NCBI GenBank assembly: GCA_037447655.1 | Contig: JBBHKE010001261.1 | Span: 1-64,000 of the forward strand | Direction of reading: 5' to 3' | Length of the DNA: 64,000 nt | Source: Zygnema cylindricum | Taxonomy: Eukaryota > Streptophyta > Zygnematophyceae > Zygnematales > Zygnemataceae | In this document: piece after piece, positions 44,244 through 54,768 of the stretch | How positions within the stretch are numbered: position 1 is the stretch's first letter | Layout of the letters: each line of letters opens with the position of its first letter | Position numbers and translations under genes: made by a program | Notes under the pieces: model-generated | The model's database searches: none | The model's input: only the letters and a program-made list of their open reading frames with translations | Told to the model about the DNA's origin: nothing

Positions 44244-46820
44244 ATGGAGGTCTCAGAGTTTCAGGTTAGGGGCCCACCCTCTAGGGTGCCAATATTTAAT
44301 GGAACTGGCTTCATATACTGGGAAAGTATGATGATAGGAGCTCTATGCGAAAAAAGGTTTTGGGGGATAGTGAGTGGACGATTGGGGCGTCCATCAAGTC
44401 TTGGAATTCCTCCAGGGTTTAAAGGAAGCAGATTCACCAGGAAAGAGGATTCACCTTCAACGGAGGAAACAAAGGAAGGAGAGGTGGTGGACAAAGGAAA
44501 GGAGAAGGAGGCGACCACACCAATAGCAACTGGTTTAGCATTCATGTCACCTATTCCGAGGAACGAGGAGAATGATACTGAAACCTGGGACTTCAACAAT
44601 ATGGCGGCAAAGCACTTCATCCTACGCCATCTCACTCAAGGACTTGCATGTCCTCATTTGCAGGTAGAGAGGGCATCCGATCTTTGGATGGCTCTCATAG
44701 AGATGTACCGAAGTGGTACGATTCAGCAACAACAGTTGGCTGATCAGAAAGTTAAGGAGTATGTATACAAAGGGGGAAATATGTTGGATTTTTGCAATGA
44801 GCTTGCTACACTCTTCATGGAGCTAGAGAGTGCGGGTAAAATTTTTAGTGAAAAAGAAAAAGTTAACTGTTTACTAATGAAGTTACCTGATGAGTTCGAG
44901 AACATAGTCAACCGTGTGCAGGACTTGCCGGACTCAAGGTGGATATGGAACTCAGTGGTAGGGATGATTCTCGTTCGAGAGAATACGATTGAGATCCGAA
45001 GGGGAGGAAAGAGTGGCCAAGCCTTGGCAACAGCGACCGATTGGAGGAACAAGGATTCCCGGAAACCAGTCAGAAACTATGGGGGTAGGGAGCGGGAAAA
45101 ACAGGTTGGCGAGTTCGAACCAAGGGCTCCCAAAGGTTTATGTCATTTTTGTAAGAAACCTGGGCACTATATGGCAGAGTGCACCAAGCTAACCGAGCTT
45201 CGGTTAAAGGAGGGGCAGACCGGTGGAACCCCGAGAGGAAAGAAAAAGGCCCTTGTCACACAGGTACTTGAGGCGGAATCCGAGGACGAGGACGATGAGC
45301 TCCTTTTGGATGAGGAGTTGGAGGCGAAAACTGAGGTTGAAATTCCACGAAGGCAGAAATGTGCTTACGGTGGATTGAAAGGTGAAGCAGGCTGGATTAT
45401 AGATTCAGGTGCCTCAATGCACATGTGTAAGGATAGACACCTGTTCACTAAGATAAGAAAGATTCCCACCGTAGAGATAGAGTACGGGGATGGGAGGATA
45501 GTCACCACTACTCTTGTAGGATCGGTAGATCTGAAAGTGTTAGTTGAAGGAAAGACATCCATATTAACATTCTCCGATGTATTGTTTATTCCGGAGCTGA
45601 ACAAAAACCTTATCTCTACATCAGTATTAGATGATAAGGGTTTTTTCACTAGCACTAGGGAAGGAGTCTTTACTGCTAGTTTTGAGGAGGATGTCTATTT
45701 CATTGCTGAAAAAGGTAGCCATGGGATGTTTAGGCTGATCTTAAGTAATGAAACGAAGAAACTTTATTATGCTGGTGTTTATGATATTATGATGTGGCAT
45801 AAGAGGCTTGGGCATGTGAATCTAGATAAGTTAAGAGAGATGAAAAAGATGGGAGTGGTGGAAGGGATTCAGTTCAGTGAGAGTGATGATATAAGTGATT
45901 GTAGTGGGTGTGCTCAAGGTAAAGCACACAGATTACCCTTTCCTAAAACAACCGCCTACAATGGAGAAAAACTTCTAAATCTAGTACACACAGATATTTG
46001 GGGACCGGCTAGAGTGCCCTCACCGGGCGGGAAGAGATTTATGATGACTATAACTGATGATTGGTCTGAGTATTCTCGGGTGAATTTTTTGAAAAACAAG
46101 TCAGAAGCTGAGGATTGTTTTAGACAATATAAAGCATGGAGCGAAAAACTCCATGAAACTCCAATCAAGAGAGTAAGAAGTGACAATGGTGGAGAATATA
46201 CTTCTAACCAATTTGAGGATTTTTTGAGGGAAGATGGGGTTCAACACCAAAAGATAGTTCCAGAAAATCCGGAACAGAATGGGGTAGCTGAAAGGTTAAA
46301 TAGAACACTAAGTGATAGTGCTAGAAGTATGTTGTCGGATAAGAAGATAGGAAAAAGGTTTTGGGCAGAAGCAATGAACTGTGCTAATTACCTAAAAAAT
46401 AGAGTTCTTACTTCAGCTATAAAAGATCAAACACCTTATGAGAGATGGACAGGCCGGAAACCAGACTTATCTCATTTAAAGGTTTTCGGCAGTCAAGTAT
46501 TCAGTCTAGATATTGATCGGTCCAATTGGAAGCTAGATCCTAAAGGAAAACCGGGATACTTATTAGGATATGATGAGGATGTTAAAGGATATAGAGTTTA
46601 TGATCTAAAAAGAGAAGATATAATCTTAGTAAAGCATCTAGTAGTTATGGATGAAGGAAAGTCTGTGGATCCCTTCAAATATACAAAGTCAGTAAAAATC
46701 AGATTTGAGTCAGAAAATTCTGATGCTTTGAGCTTCCTAACTATCCAGGTTTTAGAGACGATGACATTCTTGCAGGAACAAATCAGACCGAAAAGGACAC
46801 GGCTGTGGAAACTCCAGTGA
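44244..46820 (+). CDS. Copia A gag-protease-integrase, frameshifted before reverse transcriptase
   Basis: 858 codons. It contains gag with knuckle CHFCKKPGHYMAEC (residues 300-313), protease WIIDSGASMHM, the integrase HHCC motif (HKRLGHVNL...CSGCAQGK) and catalytic residues in HTDIWGP, RSDNGGEY and the E of VAERLNRTL. The start ATG is 20 nt inside the 5' LTR. The second in-frame Met, encoded by the primer site, is changed (QVRGPP instead of QVMGPP). After FESENS (about 46720) a one-base deletion relative to B shifts the frame; translation ends at 46820 after 30-odd aberrant residues. Also differs from B at integrase residues (EYSRVNF versus RYSRVYF). Confidence 0.9.
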   Translation: MEVSEFQVRGPPSRVPIFNGTGFIYWESMMIGALCEKRFWGIVSGRLGRPSSLGIPPGFKGSRFTRKEDSPSTEETKEGEVVDKGKEKEATTPIATGLAFMSPIPRNEENDTETWDFNNMAAKHFILRHLTQGLACPHLQVERASDLWMALIEMYRSGTIQQQQLADQKVKEYVYKGGNMLDFCNELATLFMELESAGKIFSEKEKVNCLLMKLPDEFENIVNRVQDLPDSRWIWNSVVGMILVRENTIEIRRGGKSGQALATATDWRNKDSRKPVRNYGGREREKQVGEFEPRAPKGLCHFCKKPGHYMAECTKLTELRLKEGQTGGTPRGKKKALVTQVLEAESEDEDDELLLDEELEAKTEVEIPRRQKCAYGGLKGEAGWIIDSGASMHMCKDRHLFTKIRKIPTVEIEYGDGRIVTTTLVGSVDLKVLVEGKTSILTFSDVLFIPELNKNLISTSVLDDKGFFTSTREGVFTASFEEDVYFIAEKGSHGMFRLILSNETKKLYYAGVYDIMMWHKRLGHVNLDKLREMKKMGVVEGIQFSESDDISDCSGCAQGKAHRLPFPKTTAYNGEKLLNLVHTDIWGPARVPSPGGKRFMMTITDDWSEYSRVNFLKNKSEAEDCFRQYKAWSEKLHETPIKRVRSDNGGEYTSNQFEDFLREDGVQHQKIVPENPEQNGVAERLNRTLSDSARSMLSDKKIGKRFWAEAMNCANYLKNRVLTSAIKDQTPYERWTGRKPDLSHLKVFGSQVFSLDIDRSNWKLDPKGKPGYLLGYDEDVKGYRVYDLKREDIILVKHLVVMDEGKSVDPFKYTKSVKIRFESENSDALSFLTIQVLETMTFLQEQIRPKRTRLWKLQ

Positions 46821-48601
46821 CAACTCTACTCGAAGCGGAAGACGTGGTGGAAATTGATTCGGAATCAAGGGATAGGGGAGAAGCCGAGTTTGTTCGAAAG
46901 AATCCACGAGAACCATCTATTCCGGCCTCAGATTTTGAGGGAGGGAGGAGAAGTAGCAAAAGACTGCAAGAAAAACAGGTTAATAACAAGGTAACTAAAC
47001 TATCTCATCAAGATGAACCTCAAACTTATCGAGAGGCGATGACTTGTCCAGAAAGAAACCGGTGGAAGACAGCCATCAATGAGGAGATGGCTTCAATCAT
47101 GGCAGCCGATACTTGGGAGCTGGTGGACTGTCCACCTAACCGAAAACCAATCGGTTGTAAGTGGGTTTTCAAACTGAAACTAAACCCAGATAACACAATC
47201 GAGCGCTACAAGGCCAGATTAGTGGCAAAGGGATTTACACAAAAGGAAGGAATTGACTACGAGGAAACCTTTGCCCCGGTGGTCAGATTTCCCTCCGTCC
47301 GCATACTTCTCAGTTTAGCAGCGGCGGAAGACATGGAAGTGCACCAGATGGACATCAAAATAGCCTTTTTGCATGGAGAATTAGAAGAGGAGATCTTCAT
47401 GCGACAACCCGAAGGGTTTGTGGAAGAAGGAGAGGAGAGTAAGGTATGCCGGCTGATTAAATCTCTTTATGGTTTGAAACAGGCGCCCCGACAGTGGAAT
47501 AAGAAGCTTGATGAGTTTCTTACCGGTCTAGGATATATTCGGATCAGCTCAGATCACTCAATCTATGTTTTCGAAGATGAGGAAGGTTTTATATTTATTG
47601 CAATTTATGTTGATGATTTGCTTGTTTTAAGTAAATCAATGGAAAAAATTAATAAACTGAAAACCGATCTTAAGGGGAGATTTGAAATGAACGATATGGG
47701 GGAAGCAAAATATATTTTGGGAATTCAAGTAGAGAGAGACCGAAAAAGAAAAATTATAAGATTGACTCAAAAGGAAGCAATAGGAAACATGCTTGAAAAA
47801 TTTCAAATGGATAAAGCTAATAGTTGCACAACTCCAATGGAATTGAAGAAGGGAAGTGAGGGGAGTGAGGAAGAAGGAGTCATAGTCTTAGACGAGGAAT
47901 TATCTCCTGAAGAACAGAAGTTCATGCAGACTATTCCTTACAGGCAAGTAGTGGGAAGTCTAATCTATTTTATGAATTGTACCCGGCCGGATTTAGCTGC
48001 AGCTGTAGGAGTGCTGAGTAGAAGTCTAAATGCTCCCACTAAGAAGGATTGGGAGGCAGCTAAGAGAGTCCTTAGATACTTGGTAGGAACTAGAGATCTA
48101 TGGTTGCATTTGGGTGGGGAGAATACTGACATCACTACTTGGAGTGATGCCAGTTATGGTGATGCTCCGATGAGGAGATGTACTTCTGGATATGTATTAT
48201 ATGTGGGTGATGGGGCTTGCTGTTGGAGTAGCAAACAGCAAAAGGTTATTGCTCAGTCCACCATGGAGGCTGAGTATATGGCCTCTTGCTCTGCTGTAAA
48301 AGAATTGATGTGGGTCAAGTCTTTGCTTGGTGAGCTTGGTCACCTTAAGAGTGGTGTGCAGAAAATATTTTGTGATAATCAGGCAGCAATCGCTATTTCT
48401 GCCAATCCTAAACACCATTTTAAAGCCAAACACATGGACATCAGACTCAGCTTTGTTAGAGAGAAAGTAGAAAACAAAATAATCAGTTTAGAGTACAGAC
48501 CAGATAGTGAGATGGTAGCAGATATGATGACCAAACCTGTGCCTTCCCCTAAGCTAAATTTTTGCAGGGAGAAGTGTGGTCTGAAATTAAAGATTGACTA
48601 G
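46805..48601 (+). CDS. Copia A reverse transcriptase-RNase H, out of frame with gag
   Basis: 598 codons in the next frame, overlapping the first ORF by 16 nt. It contains the reverse transcriptase (MDIKIAFLHGELEEEIFMRQ, then YVDDLLVLSK) and RNase H (WSDASYGD, STMEAEYMAS, FCDNQAAIA, HHFKAKHMDIRLS), ending KCGLKLKID just before the polypurine tract. The MDIKT of B is MDIKI here. The overlap looks like a programmed frameshift site, but comparison with intact B shows a simple 1-nt loss upstream, so this half has no start of its own. Confidence 0.9.
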   Translation: METPVTTLLEAEDVVEIDSESRDRGEAEFVRKNPREPSIPASDFEGGRRSSKRLQEKQVNNKVTKLSHQDEPQTYREAMTCPERNRWKTAINEEMASIMAADTWELVDCPPNRKPIGCKWVFKLKLNPDNTIERYKARLVAKGFTQKEGIDYEETFAPVVRFPSVRILLSLAAAEDMEVHQMDIKIAFLHGELEEEIFMRQPEGFVEEGEESKVCRLIKSLYGLKQAPRQWNKKLDEFLTGLGYIRISSDHSIYVFEDEEGFIFIAIYVDDLLVLSKSMEKINKLKTDLKGRFEMNDMGEAKYILGIQVERDRKRKIIRLTQKEAIGNMLEKFQMDKANSCTTPMELKKGSEGSEEEGVIVLDEELSPEEQKFMQTIPYRQVVGSLIYFMNCTRPDLAAAVGVLSRSLNAPTKKDWEAAKRVLRYLVGTRDLWLHLGGENTDITTWSDASYGDAPMRRCTSGYVLYVGDGACCWSSKQQKVIAQSTMEAEYMASCSAVKELMWVKSLLGELGHLKSGVQKIFCDNQAAIAISANPKHHFKAKHMDIRLSFVREKVENKIISLEYRPDSEMVADMMTKPVPSPKLNFCREKCGLKLKID

Positions 48602-49663
48602 AAAATAAGGGGAGTGTAGAAACTAATGGTTTTATTAGTATTTTCTAGGTCTGAAAAGAAATATAGAAGTCGAGGCAGTCTATCTCTAACTTCTCTCTCC
48701 AACTCTCAAACTTGTCGCAGTCACTGAGAAATTGGAGAGGAAGCTAGAGCCATGGCTACCTTGGCTATCCTGAGGTTTACGGGAATTTTATATTAGGGTT
48801 TATATATTTAATTAAAATGTATGTGCCGGCGGCAGGATTTGATCCTTGTACCTGCCGGCCGGCAGACACAATGTAGCCGGTAGCCTTAGCCGTTTCATCT
48901 AGCGGTAGAGTTACCTAGCATATAGTTTGATAATTATTTAGATATGTATACAAGCGATAAACCATTTAACTAGAATTAATTACGGGATACATAGATCCAG
49001 TAATATGTAATGTACGACTTACGGTACAGACATAAATCAGTACCGCGCATTTGTTTCGTAAATGAAACAAATACCGCGCATGTATTTATTACGGCTACGA
49101 TTAAAGCCGAATTTAATCGGACGGCCGGAATTAGCGCCGAGATCGCGGAGGAAGATTTCGGCGGTTTGTGGCCATCGCCACATCGGATGACGCGTGGCAA
49201 AATTCCGTTGGATTGTGGAAACTCCGGAGATTATGGCACCGAATCCGGATTTGACATGTGTCGACATTTTGGCCATGTCGTACAATATCCGTACATAAAG
49301 TACACCGGCAGCTGTACTTTTGCGTACGGAACTCAATTCTGATTGGTTCCGTACATCAGTAGATAGAGTCTGTGAGAGAGATAGGACTTAGAAAAATTAG
49401 AAGATAGGACCCTCTCTCCCAGAGAGCTTCTGTACAAAAGGTCAACTTTGACCCTCCATAACTTACTGCTCAGGGGAGCAAATTCAGAGATTCTTTTTGC
49501 TATCGACTCAGGGGAGTCTTGTCTTCACAGGGGTGAAGTTGGTCAGAGTTTTTGTTTGCCAGGGTGGCAGTTATTTTTGCTTAAACACAAAGGGGTCAGG
49601 ATTATCCTAGAGGCTTCTTGGAAGCTGTCCACTCTGAGGACTTATGGAGGTCTCAGAGTTTCA

Positions 49664-51049
49664 GCATCCCTAGCGGCGTTTTTCTAAGATAGAGGTGATT
49701 TCATGAACAGGTGCACCGGGATCTGGTCTTGTCCCAAGAGAAGTGAACATGTGCCTGCTGAGAAGTCCACTAGACCTACGCCTCGCTACCCGAATAAGGT
49801 TCAACTCGTGTTCCCAAAGATTCCGCCTTTATACCTCTAAGGCCTCCGAATCTACTGTGGCGGGTCCGTCCCCCGCCGTAGCCTTGCCCCAAGATTTTGG
49901 AATTGTCAGTAGTTCTTGGGTCTTGTCAACTTCACTAGTCAGATCCGCTATCCCCATACCCGGAATTTATGGGTCATTAGGCCTATTCCTCCATAATCCT
50001 TTAGGCAAATCTTCTAGTCCTGTACCGGGAACCTCTGGATTAGTGGGTTCGAATTGCCAGAGCCCTCTAGCAGGGTGGACACGTGGTGCTGTTGGGGAAG
50101 GTCTCTCGGTTGAGACTGACGCTGGAGTGGGGGAGATCTCTTCCTTTGGAAGAGAAGCGAATCTTCCCTTGTTGTCCCTATGGTTAAACCTCTTCCCTCT
50201 CAATGGATCTCGGGCTTCCCTCTCGCTACCTCCTTCTCCCCTACAAGACCTCGAAGTGTCGCATCCGCGAGAAGGCCTACTGGCTGCAATGTCTTGGGAG
50301 GAAGTTGGAGGAGGACGAAAATATAGAGCCCTCCGGGAACGGTTTTGCACCGATTGTGAAGAACTACTCTCCGAAGAACTGCTTAAGATCTCCACCATCC
50401 CTCCCACAGGTCTAACCACCCTGGCTCGATCTGTCCGAGCCACTCTCTGAACCATCTCCCTTTTCACCTTCCGCTCATGAAGGTTGTGAAGGGCAAGGAG
50501 TTCCTTACGACCAGGGCGAAGTGGATCTTCCAAAACTACGGGGTCAATCAGAATCTCAGCCCTGGGTACCTTAGATCGGGTATAAAGCCCGACCTTCGGA
50601 AGAGGACCCAAATGGGGCTCCTTATGAGCTAGCCTTTTTGGCCGGGCCCGGGAGACACTCTTTTCCTTTCCTTGGCCTGGGCTTGGTCGTCCTTCCTTTC
50701 CTCAGCTTGAGCCCTGGCGGCCTCATCCAATGATGGGTAATGTTCGGGAGTTAAGTTAGGAGGTGGTGGAGGAGATGGAACCACAGATGGGTCTTTGGCC
50801 GGAGAATCAAAGACGGCCTCCACAGGTACGGATTCCTCGGACATCTGTGACCGATCTTGCGGTATTGGCTTCTCATACTTACCCTGCTCTCCAGATCCGA
50901 TATCTAGAGTTTCTCCTCCTCCTATGATGGTAGTGGAAAGGGAAAAGAAATATAAAGTGAAAACGTTGCTCCCTTCCAAAAAGAGAACTTCCACAGTAAA
51001 AGCTTCTATTCCCTCTAATCCGAGCGGAAAGGTGGCTTTTCAGTACTGT
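49664..51049 (-). pseudogene. Element F gag N-terminal region
   Basis: Two minus-strand frames, 50994-50629 (121 codons) and 50611-49967 (214 codons), are separated by a break. The first includes a proline run (VVPSPPPPPNLTPEHYPSL) and an A/Q/E/R-rich helix. The second has PLRPGRKELLALHNLHERKV, then serine-rich and arginine-rich stretches. No catalytic domain is seen; position next to the 5' LTR indicates gag. The LTR-gag junction, with the primer-binding site, appears deleted because LTR homology begins abruptly at about 51050. Confidence 0.6.
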
Positions 51050-52228
51050 TCAAATCCGATGGAAGTAGGCCAAATGTGTCATCAAAACCCACAATTTTGG
51101 TACAAGTGATTCTAGAAGTCTGTTCCGGTCGGACTACCACCGAAGCAAAAGGAATTAGCAAAGAGGATCAAATAAACTTCCACGCAGAAATAATAAAAAT
51201 AAATAGAATTAGTTGTTTCAGATTTAACAATATCACCTTGCCCCAGAAAATGGAATGAAAGATAAAATTAATAATGATAGCAAAGCAAGCTCAACATACA
51301 CCGAAAAGCCAAGCTGACACAAAGAGAAGACGAAATATCCCCCGGTGCCACCAATGACATGTATGATCCTCCTTCACACCTCGATTTCCGTAGATCGGAA
51401 CCGACTGGACTCTTCTCAGTTTCAATGTCAAAAGTCAAGATCGCCCAAAAAGATGGATAGTGCCAACTAACCGCCCGATTTACGACCTCCAAACAAGACA
51501 GATCCAAACCAAGATGGCAATAGAGTCAAACACTCAAACAAGACAAAGATTCTCCAAAAGAAGGTTTGTTTGGAATTTTATAAGGGTTTTCACAGAAGAC
51601 AGTACTGAAAAACAACTTGTCTCCTTCGGCCCCAAGTGCCTTATTCATCAAAGTTTGTCAAATCGTAAGTCCAAAAGTCAAAGCTGTACTACTAGCCAAT
51701 GAGCGGCAAGCAAGTGTAATAGAATTGAATTGAGACAAATTAATCCGTACTACACTTGGGGCAAAAGGTTATGCACCGGACTGCGACTAGATCCGTGGCC
51801 AGAAGTAATTATTTGTTTCACTATTATAAGACAAAGAACTAAGAAGGACACAAAAGTGCTAGACGTTGACCTAAGGTAATTAATGGACCAAAAATCAGCT
51901 GATCTGAACTGAATTCCTATTGATAACTAACATCATAATCTAGACGACAATCCGAAAGTTTACGTGGCAATCGGCAATGTACCCCCCACGAGGGTTGGTA
52001 TAAAATGGTCCCATGTAACGACATTGCAATCTGCGAGACGTAATAACTTGGTTGTCGGGCCTCCGTTAGGCGCGAAATAAAGTGTGTTTTGTTTAGTTTA
52101 GGAAATAGAAGAATCTCGTCCGGCTGGGTTCACTCCTTCCTCCGTACTCTGTTGACCATACTGGGGAGAAAGGGTCCGGAAATCCTTGGTGATATAAAGG
52201 TGTGCCTCTAAAGCACACAAGCTTGACA
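51050..52228 (-). repeat. 5' LTR of element F, truncated on its inner side
   Basis: It aligns with 23840-25008, ends GCTTGACA at 52228 and is followed by the ATAT duplication. It lacks the ~290 bp that begin the left LTR (TGTCGAGC...). Confidence 0.8.
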
Positions 52229-52543
52229 ATATTGGTTCGATATATTCGTAAAGGAATTATCGTGATCGGACTGATAACTCTTGACTCTGTTATGAAGAAG
52301 AATCTAGTATCTCCTCCCCTCGCGATATCATCTTACTCATTTCTTTTTTTTTAGAGTACGATAATTTCATACTCCTTGTACGGACGACCCCTCCAAACGA
52401 TAATTATCGGCGATACTTTAGTTTTATTGGTGCCGGAGTGATATATCGGAGCTCCACACCGTTTGATAACCGATAATAACAATTATCGGATTCATCTCGA
52501 TATATTCTCCGATACACAACACTAAAAAATTGCTTGAGAGTAA

Positions 52544-53506
52544 CTGTACTTTTGCATATAATCGAAACTTTAGTCTTGTAATTTTGTTTTTAACGATGAT
52601 TCTCTGTACTACATTCAGAGCATTCGTATGTAAAGAAATGAAATCGCTACTTTAAATTGTGACGGATGTAGACGTGGGTGTAATTAGTGACGGTTGTAGA
52701 CGACTACAAAATTGGCGACAATTGATGACGTTAACAAATTAGCGACGATTGTAGACGTCTGACTACTTTTGACATTGTAGATGTTTAGGGTTTGTGACAT
52801 TTTGACGTCACACTCAAATTATGACAGCGTCGACGTCACAAATTCTAAAACTTTCCGCCATGGTTTCTCGATTTTGTTTTTTAGTCTTTTCTCCCTCTAC
52901 TTGCTATCAAAATACGCCCAAAGATAGTAAAAAGCAATCATTTTTAGAGATCTTTCATTTTATACCATTATTGACTTTTTTCATTGCAAGAATTATGAGA
53001 TAGACGCGGTAGTGGGAGAGGGAAAAAGAGAGAGAGGCGCTTTTACGGACTTCGCTTTTGCCAAATAGCGTCTGTTGGTCAAGACCCCCTCCACGACCCT
53101 TGTACCAAAAAAAGCGCACGAAAAAAGTCACGCACAGGCTAGAAACGTGCAATGGGTTTTTTTTTTGTACTTTGCACACAAAAATTGTCAAAAACTTTTG
53201 ACACGTACAACAACATCTGCCTATTCGCTCGCCTCATGGAACTTTTCATAAAATCACCTCGTGAGGTGATTTTATGTAAAGTTTGAAGATGGGCTGGAAA
53301 GACGCCAAAGTGGGTCGAAATGCGCTACACGACAAATTGCATTGCGTTAGACAACAAACTGTAGCACATATAAAGTTTCAACGTATCGCAACTTGTATAG
53401 TGGTAATTTCAATTTTTCTTTAAGCTTGCAGATTTTGTCGTTTTTTTCTAAGTTATGGAGGAAAACGATAGAAAATAACTGTAACTTTAACCTACCAAAG
53501 TACCTT
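52544..53506. mobile_element. PIF/Harbinger-like MITE, copy 4 (inverted)
   Basis: Relative to the 7153 and 19417 copies it is reversed: CTGTACTTTTGCATAT at 52544 and CCAAAGTACCT near 53506 are its decayed terminal repeats. It keeps the CACCTCGTGAGGTG palindrome (about 53255) and the CGACAAATTGCATTGCG block. The left half carries TGTAGACG and GACGTCAC words shared with 19980-20200. Confidence 0.7.
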
Positions 53507-53609
53507 TAATTACAAGCAATCCATACATTACAGCCAACTCTTGATGAAAAGTCACCCTAATCCGATTGTAACGTTATTGCTTCCAGTTTTTTACAGAACC
53601 AGCCAACCA

Positions 53610-53880
53610 CTTCACAGCAGTGTTGTTCAAATCGTGCGAATTTTTCACTTTTTACGATTGAAATGTATAATTTGTGACTGTTGAATAAATCGCGAAAAAG
53701 CGCGCTGTACTTTCTGTCCGGTAAACTAAACTAACCATTTACAGGAAAAGTACAATATTTTTCGTAAAATGTATGTTTTTTTACGGAAATGTACAGAATT
53801 TGAGGAAAAGTTATGTCGCAGTTATAAGTACTTTCTGTCCATTGGACTGAACAGAAAAATCACAGAGCATGAACGTCATT
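53610..53880. repeat. Reverse-oriented copy of the 18340-19416 dispersed repeat
   Basis: TTGTTCAAATCGTGCGAA, CTTTCTGTCCGGTAAACT and ACGGAAATGTACAGAA are reverse complements of words in 18840-19263. It precedes the hAT transposase remnant. No coding signal. Confidence 0.55.
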
Positions 53881-54105
53881 TCATCAAAAATGTACGGACC
53901 TTTTCGAAAAAGAGACATTGAAAGGTCACAAAATTTTTCGCGCAGTAAGTTTGAAAACTGTATGGGCGTCTTTTCAATTTTTTTTGAAAGAAAACACCAT
54001 AGAATGTTGAAAACGAAACCGCAAGGAAGCCGCCTCGCTATATCCTACCCTTCTCCCTCCCAAGCTTTTTACTATCTTCTCCTCCACACTTCGACAAAAG
54101 CAACC

Positions 54106-54768
54106 ATGCCCAGAAATCGAGGAGAGGAGTGGGAGCACATGAAGGCTGCAGACGGTGGGATTCTTGTGGCCAACCGATTGCAGACGGTGGGATTCTTGTG
54201 GCCAACCAATTATGCGTCTGTATTTACTGCAACTTCGAATATAACGCCCAAGCGAGGAGGATCATAAATTATCTCATTGGAAACGTCAAGAGTGCAGGGA
54301 TTAGAGCTTGCACGATGTGTCCAGACAAGGTGAAGCAGGAATTTCGTGCATCGGAAAACCAGATATCTGCATATTCCTCTCAAAAACATGTAATGTGCGA
54401 CTTGCATGAACTCAAAAACAGTTTTCCACCGATTCCGAATACCAAAGTATGAGGTGTACAGACAATAATATAAAATGCATTTAATTGGCATAATGAGAAA
54501 GAGGTATATTTAGCATGGGCCACGGCTTTCTTCGCCGATGTATTGCCATTCAGACTTTTAGAGGATCCATATTTCAAAGAAGCGGTGAAGAAGATCGGTG
54601 ATATAGGTGGATCTTACAAGTTACCAATCCGTAGTGCGATGAGAAATCCTTTCCTATAAAAGACAAAGGCAAAGGTGAAGAAAGATTTGGCAAGTTAGAG
54701 GAAGCTATTTATGTCACCGGTGCCACGATTACATCAGACGCGTGGACGACAACAGACGACAAACCTCT
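54106..54768 (+). pseudogene. hAT transposase remnant: BED zinc finger and DUF659-like region
   Basis: From ATG 54106, the first frame breaks at a 32-bp tandem duplication. The following frame gives CIYCNFEYNAQARRIINYLI, then GNVKSAGIRACTMCPDKV, which matches the plant BED finger of hAT transposases (C..C...HL...C), with the expected HL changed to YL. Further on (54486-54656) ATAFFADVLPFRLLEDPYF and SYKLPIRSAMRN, and after a frameshift (54660-54768) YVTGATITSDAWTTTDDKPL, match the DUF659 layout (F..GLPF...SPYF; G.TI.SD.WT). Copia C is inserted right after KPL. The dimerisation domain would lie beyond C, outside this window. Inactive: at least two frameshifts, a stop and a lost zinc ligand. 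Confidence 0.75.
54148..54211. repeat. 32-bp perfect-but-one tandem duplication
   Basis: GCAGACGGTGGGATTCTTGT plus 12 nt (54148-54179) is repeated at 54180-54211 with one change. Because 32 is not a multiple of three, it shifts the frame at the start of the BED finger. Confidence 0.9.

Larger units (their letters stand above)
43215..49663 (+). mobile_element. Copia element A (plus strand), inserted in F gag
   Basis: LTRs 43215-44263 and 48615-49663 (1049 bp each) differ at about nine positions (about 99.1% identity). They start TGTAGAAACT and end GAGTTTCA. The target duplication GCATC is exact (43210-43214 and 49664-49668). The polypurine tract AAAATAAGGGGAG (48602-48614) precedes the 3' LTR. 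The primer site at 44264 has one mismatch (GGTTAGGGGCCCACC). The coding region is closely related to element B but has a frameshift, so A is recent but damaged. A and B are the same family and the same length (6449 bp). Confidence 0.95.
23543..52228 (-). mobile_element. Element F: gypsy-like LTR retrotransposon carrying a DNA methyltransferase, split by three copia elements
   Basis: The outer ends TGTCGAGC and GCTTGACA are flanked by ATAT (23539-23542 and 52229-52232). Reading on the minus strand: 5' LTR (52228-51050, truncated inside), gag (pieces at 51049-49664, 43209-42942, 36624-34949, then 29645-28609), retropepsin-like region (28602-27724), DNA cytosine-5 methyltransferase (about 27690-26695), a copia LTR fragment, integrase C-terminus (26150-25422), polypurine tract and 3' LTR (25008-23543). 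Three copia insertions (E, D, A) account for about 18 kb; the element alone is about 10.6 kb. Reverse transcriptase, RNase H and the integrase core are absent. The gypsy-like assignment rests on the zinc knuckle and the integrase tail, so it is probable, not proven. All frames are broken, so it is not autonomous. Confidence 0.8.
23472..52524. mobile_element. hAT-type MITE split by the gypsy-like element F
   Basis: The left part is 23472-23538 (starts TAGTGTTGTGTATCGG) and the right part 52233-52524 (ends CCGATACACAACACTA). The 8-bp word AAAATTGC flanks it at 23464-23471 and 52526-52533, with one extra A at 52525. Everything between is element F with its own insertions, bounded by the ATAT duplication. 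The intact MITE would be about 360 bp. Confidence 0.8.

Noticed and set aside
46700-46850. Programmed ribosomal frameshifting in copia A.
   Set aside because: The closely related intact element B has a single frame through this region; A has a one-base deletion.
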